Source: Arabidopsis thaliana (Eukaryota; Streptophyta; Magnoliopsida; Brassicales; Brassicaceae). Taken from it: a stretch of 64,000 bases of DNA. This document shows positions 1 through 16,100 of this stretch, in pieces (position 1 is the stretch's first letter; each line of letters opens with the position of its first letter). The translations under genes were made by a program, and so were the position numbers. The DNA lies in contig NC_003071.7 of NCBI RefSeq assembly GCF_000001735.4, forward strand, positions 16,591,443 through 16,655,442. Direction: 5' to 3'. The notes under the pieces were generated by a model that worked only from the letters and a program-made list of their open reading frames with translations, was not told the origin of the DNA and ran no database searches.

Positions 1-213
1 TATTTATCTTCTTTTATCTCGATCTCCAATCTCATATTGGAATTGTTATCGTCTATCATGTATCGGGTAGTTAAGGATCTGAATTCATTAGATGTGGGAA
101 CAAAACAGAGAGATTGTTTGAGAATTTCTATTTATATAGATTGGAGAAATCTCGATTAAGCTCAGATAAGGATTTGGATTTGAACTTACGTTGTTTATAT
201 TTTACTTCTCCAG

Positions 214-2073
214 CTCCGATGCTCCAACTCAATTCACAATTCGTAAGTAAACTCTTTCAATCTTTAGTTTCAGTTTCAGGAATCAATGTTTCTGTGTGTA
301 TATATGTCTTTGAGTTTTAAACTATGCAACCTAAAATCTCTTTAAATCTAATCATGTAGATGGGTTATGGCCTGACTATAACGATGGTTCGTGGCCTTCA
401 TGTTGTTATCGATCTGACTTTAAAGAGAAGGAGGTAAAACATTCATAATTGGTCCTCGTTAGACTTTTCTTAAGTTTAAGTAGATTGATAGATGGTAATA
501 CAAGTCATGTTTTTATATCATAAGAGAAGATTCTGAGAGGAGGAAAATTTGCAGATTTCAACGTTGATGGATGGTCTTGAGAAGTACTGGCCTAGTCTCA
601 GTTGTGGTTCTCCATCATCATGCAATGGTGGGAAAGGGTCATTTTGGGGCCACGAGGTGATTATCTTTTCACATCTGTTATTAACTTTTCATAGATAGGT
701 GTTTCCATCTCCTATGACATTGTCTTTCAGTCTTCACCAAAACTAACTCTGTTTCATTTGTTGGTTGTCATGTATATCTTTGCAATACACGCTGGCAGTG
801 GGGTAATTATATTCAATCTTTACTTCTTTAATTTGATTTTTCTTTCGATTTCCTTCCACATAATTTGTATAGAACTTGATTCATTGGTGTTGTTATAGAG
901 TTCCATGCTTAATCTCACAACCTTTTGCATAACAGTGAGTTAGTTAGCAGAATACATTCGGGTTTGGTTATATGCTAATTCGATAACATAGGTTCTCTCT
1001 CTAACGATTTTGCTGATAATTTTTTATTTTCAGAGAAACATGGGACTTGTTCTTCTCCTGTTTTTCATGATGAGTATAATTACTTCCTTACCACACTTAA
1101 TCTCTACTTGAAGCATAATGTCACGGTAAGTCTTCATCGAGTTATGCTTTTATGTTATGATATAATGCATAGTGGACTGGTTAAATAAGAAAGTTGGGCA
1201 TACGGAAGATTTACATGTGTTAACTATTTGCTTGCATTCTTCTGCAATGTAGTTTTTCTATGCGATGTAAATGATCATGTATCTTAGATTTCCTCTGCTC
1301 TGTCAGTTTATCAGTTTGTGAAGACACTTTCTTACATTTTTTCTCTCTTGGATAAGTTCTTAATGCCTCTGCATCTGTAAATGTGGTAGGATGTCCTTTA
1401 TCAAGCTGGCTATGTTGCTTCCAACAGTGAAAAGTATCCTCTAGGAGGTATCGTAACAGCCATTCAGAATGCATTTCATATCACCCCTGAAGTGGTTTGC
1501 AAAAGAGATGCAATCGATGAAATACGTATATGCTTCTATAAAGATTTTAAGGTTTGTTTTCGAGATTCATTCTTAGATTGTTGATTTCCTTTTAAAGTCT
1601 GAAATTGCTCTCGCATGATAAGAAAACTCAAATAACATGTCTCCAAGCATTATGAAATTATCAGACAAAGTCTTAATGCTGTGTGTAGAAATTGCTTGGT
1701 TTGGCAAGATTTGCTAATCATTAACATTATTACTGTTTTTCCTGGTTTAAAGCTAAAACATCTTGCTAGACTTTGAGAATGGCACCAGTTTCTGACAGTT
1801 TTGTTAATTCATGACTACAGCCCAGGGACTGTGTTGGTTCACAAGATTTGACATCTAGAAAGTCATGCCCCAAGTACGTAAGTTTGCCGGAATACACGCC
1901 ATTAGGTAAGTAAAAATCATATCTTGAAGGAGGCATAATTGCAAGAGTATTAGATAAGTAATGGATATATGATAAAAATGATAAGAAGTAATGTGATGAC
2001 ATCTATATTTGTGGGTTATGCAGATGGTGAAGCTATGGTTCTGAAGATGCCAACAGAAAGAGAAGCTCTTTGA
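214..2073 (+). CDS. RNS2: RNS2, S-like RNase T2 (3' part; 5' exons lie left of the window)
   Basis: Endoribonuclease of the RNase T2 family. RNS2 is known as a vacuolar/ER enzyme that turns over rRNA and is induced by senescence and phosphate starvation. Coding exons read here: 214-242, 360-433, 555-656, 799-802, 1034-1125, 1390-1551, 1821-1905, 2024-2073 (stop TGA). Together they give about 198 residues, roughly residue 62 to the end of a protein of about 259. The first catalytic motif FTIHGLWPDY is split by the first intron. The second, FWGHEWEKHGTCS, is assembled from three exons through a 4-nt exon (TGGG). Both active-site histidines and the later cysteines are present, so the enzyme should be active. 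The signal peptide and first exons are outside the window. The match is to my memory of AT2G39780. Confidence 0.95.
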
Positions 2074-2594
2074 ATCGGAAAAGATGGGAGCTTTGTTATC
2101 TTCTGAGAGACAATACATACATGTCTCTGATGTTGTAACTTTACTACCAAAACCTATAAAGATTGGCTTATTTCGTTCTATTGGATATGTATCATCATTA
2201 CTGGTAAATCAAGTTTCTTTCTAATAATGTAGAAGATCAGAAAATCCATAAGAAGATATCAACATTTGAGTTCTATGGTAAATTGAATTATATCAACTTA
2301 GTTGCAATGATTCATTCTTGACTGATGCATTGATGGCTTATCAAACCAGTTTACAAAATTCGATTAGATATTTATGCTTAATTGCTTACGTATAATTAAC
2401 GAATATATCTGACCAACAAGAAATATATACAGATATATACAACGAATAGATGCTATAGAAAGATAAACTCATATCAAATCAACTACAACTGATCGTAAAT
2501 CTTAACAATAATCCCCCAAATTGTTTTATAAAAAAGAAAAAGAAAATAAAACTCAAGTCACTGTCCAAAGAAAAAGTGATGACAAAGATAACTT

Positions 2595-3074
2595 TTATGT
2601 TACTACAATCGTATGAATTAGTTCCAAAGACAATTCAAGAGTTCCTTTATCCACGATACAACGATCACTGTTCAAATCAACGAGACGAGCTGCACCAGAG
2701 AACTTTCCATCCTTTGGCAATCGAATCTTAGCCCGACCTATGGCAACTTCTCCATCTGATGTTGCAGGATCTCTAGAAGAATGTTTTCTAAACAATTCTA
2801 GGTAAAGATATTTTGCAGGAGAATCTAAGGGAATCGCCAATTCTGTATTATACTTCCAATAGTTGCCTTTGGAAACCCATACCTGTGTTGTGTATGGTTC
2901 TACAGGGTCTGTCCATGCAATAACTTTATAGTAGTTTGGATGTTGCAAAAGATTTTGGTCATCGGTTGTGCATGCACGTAATATCTTCACGATTAGCTTT
3001 GTTTCTATGTGATGATCAATCTTTCTCTTCCCTTCGCGAATCAGTCTCCTTTTTTGTCTCCCTAAGTTTGTCAT
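2595..3074 (-). CDS. Small C2-domain-like protein, single exon
   Basis: Intronless 159-residue reading frame, convergent with RNS2. After a basic N-terminus (KRRLIREGKRK) comes KLIVKILRA, then strands such as YYKVIAWTDP, YLYLELFRK and a run IGRAKIRLPKD, ending in GTLELSLELI. This order resembles the small plant C2 (calcium-dependent lipid-binding-like) proteins of the SRC2 type, where the IGRAKI segment corresponds to the LG-x-A strand. The aspartate ligands of a calcium-binding C2 are not obvious, so it may bind membranes or proteins without calcium. The start is supported by an in-frame stop upstream. An (AT)17 repeat lies 34 bp upstream of the start. Function is unknown; the C2 assignment is from sequence pattern only. 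Confidence 0.65.
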   Translation of the reverse strand: MTNLGRQKRRLIREGKRKIDHHIETKLIVKILRACTTDDQNLLQHPNYYKVIAWTDPVEPYTTQVWVSKGNYWKYNTELAIPLDSPAKYLYLELFRKHSSRDPATSDGEVAIGRAKIRLPKDGKFSGAARLVDLNSDRCIVDKGTLELSLELIHTIVVT

Positions 3075-3105
3075 TGAGACTCTGGCTGTTAGGTCTTGTG
3101 AATTT

Positions 3106-3108
<3 letters not shown>

Positions 3109-3142
<34 letters not shown>
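3109..3142. repeat. (AT)17 microsatellite
   Basis: Seventeen uninterrupted AT dinucleotides in the presumed promoter/5' UTR of the C2-like gene on the minus strand. Probably length-variable between accessions. Confidence 0.95.
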
Positions 3143-3144
<2 letters not shown>

Positions 3145-3390
3145 CTAGGGGAAACTAAAAAAAAAGAGTATCCTTTTATTTCGGAAAATATTTTATAAAT
3201 TGCGTTTGAGATGAACAGGCTAAACCTAACGAAGTTTCATCATAATCCAAACAATTTAAATAAGTAATACTAAAAAGATTCTGAGAAGCTTAAGAGTAAA
3301 CACAATATACATCGTATCAGGAAAAATATATATAGTTAGAGGCATATATATCGAACTTATTTCTTTTAGAAAAAAATTAAGTCACTAGCT

Positions 3391-4358
3391 ATGGCTTTTG
3401 CTTGGTGCGTACGCAGGTCAGCATCTAAGTTGGCTTCCGCATGTGGTCAAGCCCGGTCTATCTCCGCCGTTGTGAACCGTCCGTCTCTTGCTCTCAACCC
3501 GTCTCCGCTGAGTCCTTTCGTCTCTCGTGGCTTTCTTTACACGATGGCTGTTGATAAGCTGAGCTCTGAGCAAACCCTTCACCTTGTGATTGACTCCGAG
3601 CTCAATTCTGCTTTGCAAACCGATGATCCCAATTTGGTAAAACTTTCACATCTTTGCTCAAAATTTCATTCCTAACAAAACATAAATTAGTATCGTTTAG
3701 CTTTACTTTGCGAATAAGTTTCTGATAATATTCTTACGAGACTTTTTTTTTTTTTTGTTCTGACATTCTATTGGGGTTTGTTTGGGGGCAGAATGAAGAG
3801 ATGGCTCCAGGAAGCTTCCCTTTGAAAATTAGAGACAAGCCTGGAGATCAGAGTGTAACATTGACAGCATATTACAATGACGAACGTATTCATGTTGATG
3901 TAGGAATGCCTTATCTTGGTGATGATGTCATTGATGTGTTTGGTCCTAATAATGATGAACTAAGTTTTCCACTAGTTGTGACTGTTATCAAGAAGAACGG
4001 AGTCAGCATAGAGTTTACCTGCCAGGCTTATGCTGATTATATTGACTTAACAGATTTAACTGTGCATGATTATCAGTATCAAATGGGAGAAACTGACTGG
4101 CCTCGTTTCAAGTAAGCTCTTTGAATTCAATAATTAATATTTTTTAGAGATGGGCATGAGCATAGACGTTTATTGGTGTGTGTTTCCATCGCATTTTGTA
4201 GAAACTTGGACGATAATCTGAAGAAGGCGTTCCACAGGTATCTGGCGACCAGACTTGACGCAAACATAACGAAACTCTTGCATAAGTACATGGTGAGCAA
4301 AATAAAGAGAGAGTACTTGCTATGGTTGAAGAATGTTAACAAGTTTGTGGATGGATGA
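3391..4358 (+). CDS. Mitochondrial MAM33/p32 (gC1qBP-like) family protein, copy 1
   Basis: Acidic mitochondrial matrix glycoprotein family (yeast Mam33, human p32). Exons 3391-3636, 3792-4111 and 4202-4358 give 240 residues. The N-terminus ([16 protein letters not shown] onward) is rich in Arg, Ser and Ala with few acidic residues, as expected of a mitochondrial presequence. The family core follows: the segment [19 protein letters not shown], the strand [19 protein letters not shown], and the C-terminal helix with [14 protein letters not shown]. It is a tandem paralogue of the gene at 5584-6586, with the same three-exon structure and phases. The acidic loop after GDDV is shorter than in copy 2. 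I remember it as AT2G39790. Exact function in plants is unclear. Confidence 0.88.
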
Positions 4359-5583
4359 AAGGTAATAAGTTTGGATATTGTTAAAAAAAGTCTCTTCTTG
4401 TGTTAGTTGATAGCATTCAAATGTGTTTTTAGCAATTTGCATAATCTTTTGAGAACATTTGAATGTGTTTAAATGACTTTCAAGTTCTGATGTGAGTTTG
4501 ATATTCACTTATGCTTCCCAATTAATACCAATCCAAACTTAAATCCAAAGATATAGATAAAAAAAGAAAAGAAAATGATAAGGAGTAGAGGATCATCTAA
4601 TACTATATATCAGAAAGGTGTAGGTATAAAATGTTCTTCATGAATCGTATTTTTGGTGTGTGTAAATTTCTCTTTGTCCACATAAGAAAAAGAAAGAGGG
4701 ATTGAAGAAGAAGAGAATGCTAGTTTCTTCCACTCTGTTTATCAAACAGTGCATAATAATCTATATAAGTGTTAGGAAAAAAAATGGGTGTGTTTGCAAA
4801 ATAGTCACTTTTTCAAACTTAATTAGGAAAATAGTCACTTTACTATTCATAATTTGCAAAATAGTCACTTTTCACTGTTTGATTCGTACACTTGGATTGT
4901 ACATCACTTTTAGTGTACAAATATAAAATGTACGCTGTGTATTTTTATATATATTTGTACACTAAAAGTGATGTACAATCCAAGTGTACAAATCAAACAG
5001 TGAAAAAGTGACTATTTTGCAAATTATGAATAGTAAAGTGACTACTTTTCCAATTAAGTTTAAAAAAGTGACTAAATAGCAACTTAAGCCAAAAAAAATC
5101 TATGTTCAAGCACAATGTTTTGAGAATTTAGGGTAATGACTTTCAAGTTGAGATACGAGTTTGGAATTCACTTTTAACAATATGTTCTTCATGTTCTTAC
5201 TTATAATTTACCTTACTCAATAATAATAAACATATTTATTTATTTTTGTCATTTATTCACTTCAATAAAAATTTATTTATATTGGCACCTGATCTGATTA
5301 ATTAAGTAAATCAATTAAGAAAAAAAAAACTAAAAAAATTAATAAAAATATTTTGAATTTTACAGATTTTTTGTAATGCAATTTGTTAGATGATAAATTT
5401 CCCCCTAATATTTTTGGCTTGATTTAGAATGTTATTTGGTTCGTTGATTTGAATTAACCATCGAACCGAACCGGGCTGATACGGAGCCTCAACTTCAATC
5501 GCTGTTAAAACCTTAAAACCCTTGAAACTCCATTTTCTTCCTTCACTCACAGAAGAAGAGAGAATCAATCAAATCAAATCACC
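4359..5583. other. Spacer between the two MAM33 genes
   Basis: It holds the 3' flank of copy 1, the fold-back repeat, very AT-rich DNA, and from about 5450 a less AT-rich stretch that should be the promoter and 5' UTR of copy 2. No further gene was seen. Confidence 0.7.
4793..5083. repeat. Near-perfect fold-back inverted repeat (about 130-bp arms)
   Basis: The left arm (about 4793-4926) and right arm (about 4947-5083) are reverse complements with few mismatches; the loop is about 20 bp. The inner 40 bp (around TACACTTGGATTGTACATC) is almost perfectly palindromic. Each arm holds three copies of a motif close to AAATAGTCACTTT. It lies between the two tandem MAM33 genes and could be a MITE-like transposon or a young hairpin locus. 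I see no clear target-site duplication. Confidence 0.85.
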
Positions 5584-6586
5584 ATGGCTTTAGCTTGGTG
5601 CGTTGTACGCAGGTCAGCATCTAAGTTTGCTTCCGTTTATGGTGGCCGAGTCCGATCTATCTCCGCCGTTGCGAACCGCGCCTCTCTAGCTCGCAACCCA
5701 TCTTCAATTCGTCCATTCGTCTCTCGCGCCTTAAATTACTCGACGGCTATTGATCGAATTAGCTCCGAGCAAACGCTTATCCGAGTTATTGACTCCGAAA
5801 TCAACTCTGCTTTGCAATCCGATAATATCGATTCGGTAAAGTTTTCGCCTTTTTTGCTCAAGAGCATAGTTTCTAAAGGTCTTCAATTTATGCAATTTAT
5901 ACTTAGAAGATATTTGTCTCTTTTTTTTTATCACTGGGATTGTTTGGTTGATGCCATTCTATTGGGGTTTGGTTGGGAGCAGGATGAAGAGATGACTCCA
6001 GGAAGCTTTCCTTTTAGAATTGAAGACAAACCTGGAAATCAGAATGTTACATTGACTAGAGACTACAATGGGGAACATATTAAAGTTGTTGTAAGCATGC
6101 CTAGTCTTGTTTCAGATGAAAATGATGATGATGATGATGATGATGAAGGTCCTAGTAATGAATCGAGTATTCCACTAGTTGTGACTGTTACTAAGAAGAG
6201 TGGACTCACTCTAGAGTTTAGCTGTATGGCTTTTCCTGATGAGATTGCTATAGATGCTTTATCTGTGAAACATCCTGGGGACTCTTTGGAGGATCAACTG
6301 GCTAATGAAGGGCCTGATTTTGAGTAAGCCTTTGTGAATAATAATTGCAAGTGTAAGGTTGTATAGAGATAGGCATGATGAACAGAGAGGTTATAATGTT
6401 GGTTTGTGTTTCATCGCTTTTTGCAGAGACTTGGACGAGAATCTGAAGAAGACGTTCTACAAGTTTTTGGAGATCAGAGGAGTGAAAGCTAGCACGACGA
6501 ATTTCCTGCACGAGTACATGACGAGGAAAGTGAACCGAGAGTACTTTTTATGGTTGAAGAATGTTAAGGAGTTCATGGAACAGTGA
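5584..6586 (+). CDS. Mitochondrial MAM33/p32 family protein, copy 2
   Basis: Exons 5584-5835, 5983-6323 and 6427-6586 give 250 residues. The start is [17 protein letters not shown], an arginine-rich presequence like that of copy 1. The conserved LSSEQ-type helix (here [19 protein letters not shown]), the strand [19 protein letters not shown] and the C-terminal [15 protein letters not shown] are all present. Unlike copy 1 it has a run of seven aspartates encoded by a GAT repeat (6125-6145), the usual acidic loop of this family. The first intron (147 nt) is a multiple of three and contains no stop, so an unspliced transcript would keep the frame. I remember it as AT2G39795. Confidence 0.9.
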
Positions 6587-7073
6587 AACGTTAGGTTGAT
6601 AGCTAAGTACCTAAGAATGAGATTGTGAGGTTCTTTTCTTGTGTTCATTGTTAGCTTTCAAATGTAGCACAATCTTTGAGAATTTATGGTTAAGAGTTTC
6701 CAGTTCTGATTCAACTTGTGATTTCCAATGCAAATCGAAATATATTTATAGATAAGCGAAATGAAAAGTAGTAGTATCTTGATAAAGATCAGAAATGTGT
6801 AGGTAGCTTACAATGACAAGAAGAGAAGCTAATTAAATGTTCTTCATCGTACTTATGAGCAAGACTAAGTGGTAAAGTGGATCTTATTTTTGGTGCAATC
6901 CTAACCCTAAATCAAAACCACTACATAAGCGAGGGTTTCAATAATAAGTAGTAGTAATAATAATAATGATAGGATATGAGTACTAAGCAGAGAGGAAACA
7001 AAAAAGCCCATCCTCCTCTGTGTCTCTCCTCAAGTCTCAACCAAATACACAAACACACACTCGGAAGTCTTGT
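6587..7073. other. Convergent 3' spacer
   Basis: 3' flanks of the MAM33 copy 2 gene (+) and P5CS1 (-). No ORF of interest; a short AAT/TAG repeat around 6945-6970. Confidence 0.6.
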
Positions 7074-11497
<4,424 letters not shown>

Positions 11498-11700
11498 TAT
11501 CGTCGTCGTCGTCTACCAAAACCACACACAGAGAGAGGAACGAGTTAACTGAGTCGGACTCAGTGAAGCACCGTCGTATTTAAGGTAAGAAAATAAATAT
11601 CAGGTGAGGGAAAGGTGGAGATCACCAAGGAAGATATGAAGGGGTTTATAAACACCAGCGACACCAGAGACTCAGGCTCTGTTATCAAACCAGGAAACGC

Positions 11701-11706
11701 CACGTG
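11701..11706. promoter_or_regulatory. P5CS1: G-box/ABRE-like CACGTG upstream of P5CS1
   Basis: GCCACGTGTGG context, 204 bp upstream of the P5CS1 ATG. ACGT-core elements with this flank bind bZIP (ABF, HY5) and bHLH (PIF) factors. A second CACGTG is inside coding exon 1 (about 11473-11478). Confidence 0.6.
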
Positions 11707-11935
11707 TGGAACTAAGGGTAGGTTTGGTATTTTAGATACTAACAAATGAAGTGGCGCGTGTTCGTTGGGTGGTGTATGGTAATGAGATTAGGGTGTGATG
11801 TAGAGGATTGTGGCGCTATAGGTGATGGGTATTTTGGGAAATAAATAAAATCGGCGGCTGAGGAAACGCCGTGGAAGTGAACGGAGATGAGAAGAGAGGA
11901 CAAAGTGAAAAGTGGACAGCAAGGCAATTTTTAGA

Positions 11936-11943
11936 TGACGTCG
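11936..11943. promoter_or_regulatory. C-box-like TGACGTCG upstream of P5CS1
   Basis: GACGTC palindrome core in TGACGTCG, about 440 bp upstream of the P5CS1 start. It is a typical bZIP half-site pair; assignment to P5CS1 is by position only. Confidence 0.35.
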
Positions 11944-12078
11944 TCTCTCACGATTTCTATTTTATGCGGCGCCACAACAATTTTTTCATTTTAATCATTG
12001 TTATTATTTTATTATATGATTGTGTGACATATTTGAGTGCAATGATTATTAGTGTATAATGTTATCTGATGAAATAAT

Positions 12079-12339
12079 TAGGGGTTTGAATGGTTATGGC
12101 GGTTGGGGCGGACAAAACCGTCAACGGATCAGACCGTTTTTTATTTATCATTCATCAATTATAGTCCGCAGTGGTCTGGACTTAAAAAAATAGAAGAAAA
12201 TCGTTGCGGACCATCTGCGGACCGTTTTTACATACAAATAAACTTGGTCCGCAGCGGTTTATTGTCCACCCCAAAAATGAGATGGACTAAACCGCAGACA
12301 AATTAGACCGCTTTGTCCGCTGCCTTCATTCATAGCCTA
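12079..12339. mobile_element. Degenerate hAT-like MITE relic (GTCCGC-rich)
   Basis: A 260-bp island, less AT-rich than its surroundings, with many GTCCGC/GCGGAC motifs on both strands (near 12109, 12164, 12206, 12216, 12247, 12316). The ends are imperfect inverted repeats: TAGGGGTTTGAATGG on the left and, read in reverse, TAGGCTATGAATGAAGG on the right, each followed closely by a GCGGACAAA segment. An 8-bp target duplication is not convincing. An old non-autonomous DNA transposon is the best guess. Confidence 0.4.
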
Positions 12340-12979
12340 GATGTGTATCATACAAAGCGTTTCTTTCTCTCTCTCTCTCAAACCTAATTAGAAAACAAAT
12401 TTTAGATTTGTGTTAAGAAACAAATCTTACTTGTTATCAAATTTCACAAATTCAGATAGATTATAAAACTTCCAAATCCACATATTTCAACATGAAATGA
12501 TTTTCCCTCAGGTTACAGATAGTTTATTAATGATGCTTAGATATTTCCTTCTTTCTTCGAACCCTTGTGAATTTTTTCAGACTTACAGTATTTAGATATT
12601 TTTCAATTACGGGAGAGGTGATTTATTTTGGTAAGAATATATATAAATGTGTGATTAGCCAATCCAATTTCTAAAGGCTAATATGATAATGTTTGTGCCA
12701 ACCTCGAGATTCTCCAGATAAAAAAAAGATAAATAATGGCCAATCCAGTTTCGAACATCATCCATCTCATTGGCTCTGTAAATGAGCCAGATATCATTAA
12801 TGTCAGATTCAGAATTTTAAATAAAAACTTTGATACTAAATTGTAGGGTTTATAAATCATAACTGGGCAAAATCAATAATACATTACAATTGTAACTCAA
12901 AAGTAAAAAAATACATCAAATGTGTTGCAAATCAAATCTCTTACATTGTCTAGCCATGCCACGCTCAACGCTGCTAATA

Positions 12980-13140
12980 TCATTGAAAACTTCCAAAAAC
13001 TATGAGGGGCTTCCACAATCGTTGGATCTTCCGGAAAACTTCTTGAAAACTTCCACAAGCTACTGGTAGCTTCTTGAAATTGGATACCGCTTCATGATGC
13101 TACATTTCGCTTTTTGAAGCTGTTGAGAGCTTCTTCAAAT
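12980..13140. repeat. Cluster of AGCTTC/GAAGCT and ACTTCCA motifs
   Basis: Repeated short motifs (AACTTCC, GCTTCCACAA, TAGCTTCTTGAAA, GAAGCTG, GAGCTTCTTCAAAT) make an irregular, partly palindromic stretch unlike its flanks. Probably an eroded transposon end or minisatellite. Confidence 0.35.
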
Positions 13141-16100
13141 GATAACGAATCAAACTATTAATTCCAAGATGTTGGGTATATAAGATCATATATAGAAATA
13201 GTACATTTTAATGCATGAGAATATTAAAAACCGTATCATATGGTTTAGATTTTAGACAACGCTCTTGATTCTTGGTCATTAGAACCTCTCCCAAAAACAA
13301 AAACAAAAACAAAAACAAAGCTAATTGCAAAAAACTTGAAGGCAATGAATGGTGCATGCGTTTTGTTCAAAGCCAAGCCATTATTCCAAGTTCCAACACC
13401 TATCTTACCGACTTCAGTTTCTTTTTCAGTTTTCATCAATCTCTAATTTTTACTCTTTTTATCTCCTTCATGGAGAAAATGAAACAAATAAAGTAATCAA
13501 TGTAATTCTCAGGTTTAAGCCAAAACAAACACACAAAATTAGTTAATGGAAGAAGGGCACGCGGCTTGATGCGATTAGGGTCTCAGATGTCTGATTGTCT
13601 CTGGGGAATCAATGGTCCTCTGTGCATGTGCTCTATTTTTTTAAGCCTTTAGGCCCACCCACTCCAATCTTGTTGAAATAATATGCACTTATTTGTTTTT
13701 GTCTGTGTGATATTATTCTTGTTATTTTAACTAAAGATCACATTCGTAACCAACGACATATCATAGTCAGGGATAGTTATTTAGACTCAAGTATGCATAG
13801 ACACGCAGCAGCTGCACATGCGTATATATACATAATTATATTTGAAAAGAAAGATGCGATTTTGATTGGTACGTAAAAAAAAGGGTACATAAAACGATAA
13901 TGGAGAAGTAAGTGAGAAATACATTTTATGTTGGAGAATCTTGATTCGTAAATGCTACTAGTATTTGTTAGAATATGTGGGTTATAGATATAATGAGTGT
14001 GAAAAAGAGAGAGAGAAAAAACTACTTTTTCGATTTTTTGCGTAGTTTTTTTGTTTACGTGGAGAAATAGGTTTTAAAATGGTCGAAAATGGAATTTATA
14101 TTTCTTAGCATTTTGGGTAAATGATAAGAAGTGATGTGTATGTCTAAACGACTTTTTCTTTCTCGCATGAAATTGATCCACGTGTGTTTATTATTTGTTT
14201 ATTATAGCATGAACTAGATTAAAATGGAGTCCGATGAAATGATGGCGTCGATACGAAAGAAGCACAAAGATTAGTATAGTGGATCGGACCTTTATTTTTT
14301 CCCGACTCATACCAAACATTGATAATATATGTAATACATACATAATATATATATAGAGCCAATGCGTCATAGTTGAACATGACATTATAGATAGTGAACG
14401 CATACGCCTCGAATTTTTATGGATTATGTTTTAAAGAGTTTTTAATATAGACCACAATTGTATTGTAACAAAATAAAAAAAAAAAAATTGGAACTTATCT
14501 CCAGTCCTGCTTATCTCAAAATGCTTGAAGGTCAATATGTCGTGTATATGTGTGATGCTAATAAATAAAGTTCACACTTTTTATAATATCCAAAAAAAAT
14601 CCTTCAGCGTTTTGTTTATAGATGGTTAATAACGATCCTGCTTAAATTATAATACATAATTTTTGTTGAGTTTATCACAGTCATGATTAAATGGACATGT
14701 GAACATCTCCTCTAAGTTGGTCATGACTCATGAGTGAATTCCAAGTTTTAGTAATGAATATTCATTAGCATCATTTTTTCGAAAACATCTAAAAGGATAA
14801 TTTAGAAGGAATGTTATCATGACATATCTATCAATTCTTGACAAGAATAAATGGCTACAATCTTTTTTTGGGTACAATCCAATATATCAATTTGACCTCT
14901 ACCGATTTAAGTCACGAGACAAAGAAAAAAACTTGCAAAACTAGGACACGTATGTAGTTGGGCACATGTAAGAAATTAGGACATGTAGCTTAGATGGATA
15001 GGTTCTAAACTTCGACACTCAATGGAGTAAGAGACGATCCTGCTACTGCACGAAACCTTACATTTAGCTTTGTGACAAAATACGATCGAATACTTTTTTT
15101 CTTTTCCAGAATGAGTTTAATTACATGAAATATCTTGTTAAAAATGAGCTAATGCTAGGACGTAGGAGTAGTCAAAAAGATATAACGATTATATGTGATA
15201 CATGATACTAACTTAGAAAAAAAAACATTTATCAAAAGAAAAGAAAAGAAAAAATCAAACTCAAGGAAAATAGGGTGGCATGTGTCCTAAATTTCCACAG
15301 CGTAAATGAATTTTCATATAAATATTCTTCAAATAACAAGCAACTGCTGATCAGTTTTGTCTTACTTCATCTCTCATAGCGAAACAAGAGCCAAACAAAT
15401 TTTTATTGTTCATGAAGAAAGGCTTACAACTTTACAAGTTTGACATAATATAATACTCCCAGAAAATGGGTCCAAACACTTGTCAATTATTCATAATTTC
15501 ATGTACTCGTCCAAGTTCTGTTACATCACTCCCAGATTTTAGCCAATGAATAAGATAGCGCTTCAAACCAACGGTTTTTCCGCACAAGTAGTCGCATTTA
15601 TATATGGATATACCAAATAAAACATATATTCCACGAAACTAAAAGATAATAAAGTAACCGTCGAAACTCACAAGACACAAGCCAATGAAAATCAATTTTG
15701 TGGACACGAGATTCCTAACAAAAAATAATAATTGTTTATAAATCAAAATACAAAACCTATTCAATCAAAACATTTTATTATACAAGCAAATTAATATTGT
15801 ACGTAAGAAACATTTGATTTCCAACTATTCAATTTTGAGCAAAGAGGTTAATCTAAGAATAGATTTCCGAATATATATCAAAGTATTGAAATCATTTACG
15901 ATTAACCAAACATGGCGCCATGAAACCCGATTGACAGAAAATATTGATCTTAAATGATGACGTTTTTATGTTTGTGTTTGTGTAACTGTGTTTGCCCTAT
16001 TAGCAAAAAAAGTTTAGACTTTGTGTATGAACTAAAGTATTATTAACACCCAAAACGTTTTGCTTTTAGAATTGCTAAACTCTGACAGTTACCGTTATAC

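Noticed and set aside
13272..13496. ORF with a KNKNKNK run
   Set aside because: Translation of a short AAAAAC repeat; no homology or codon signal.
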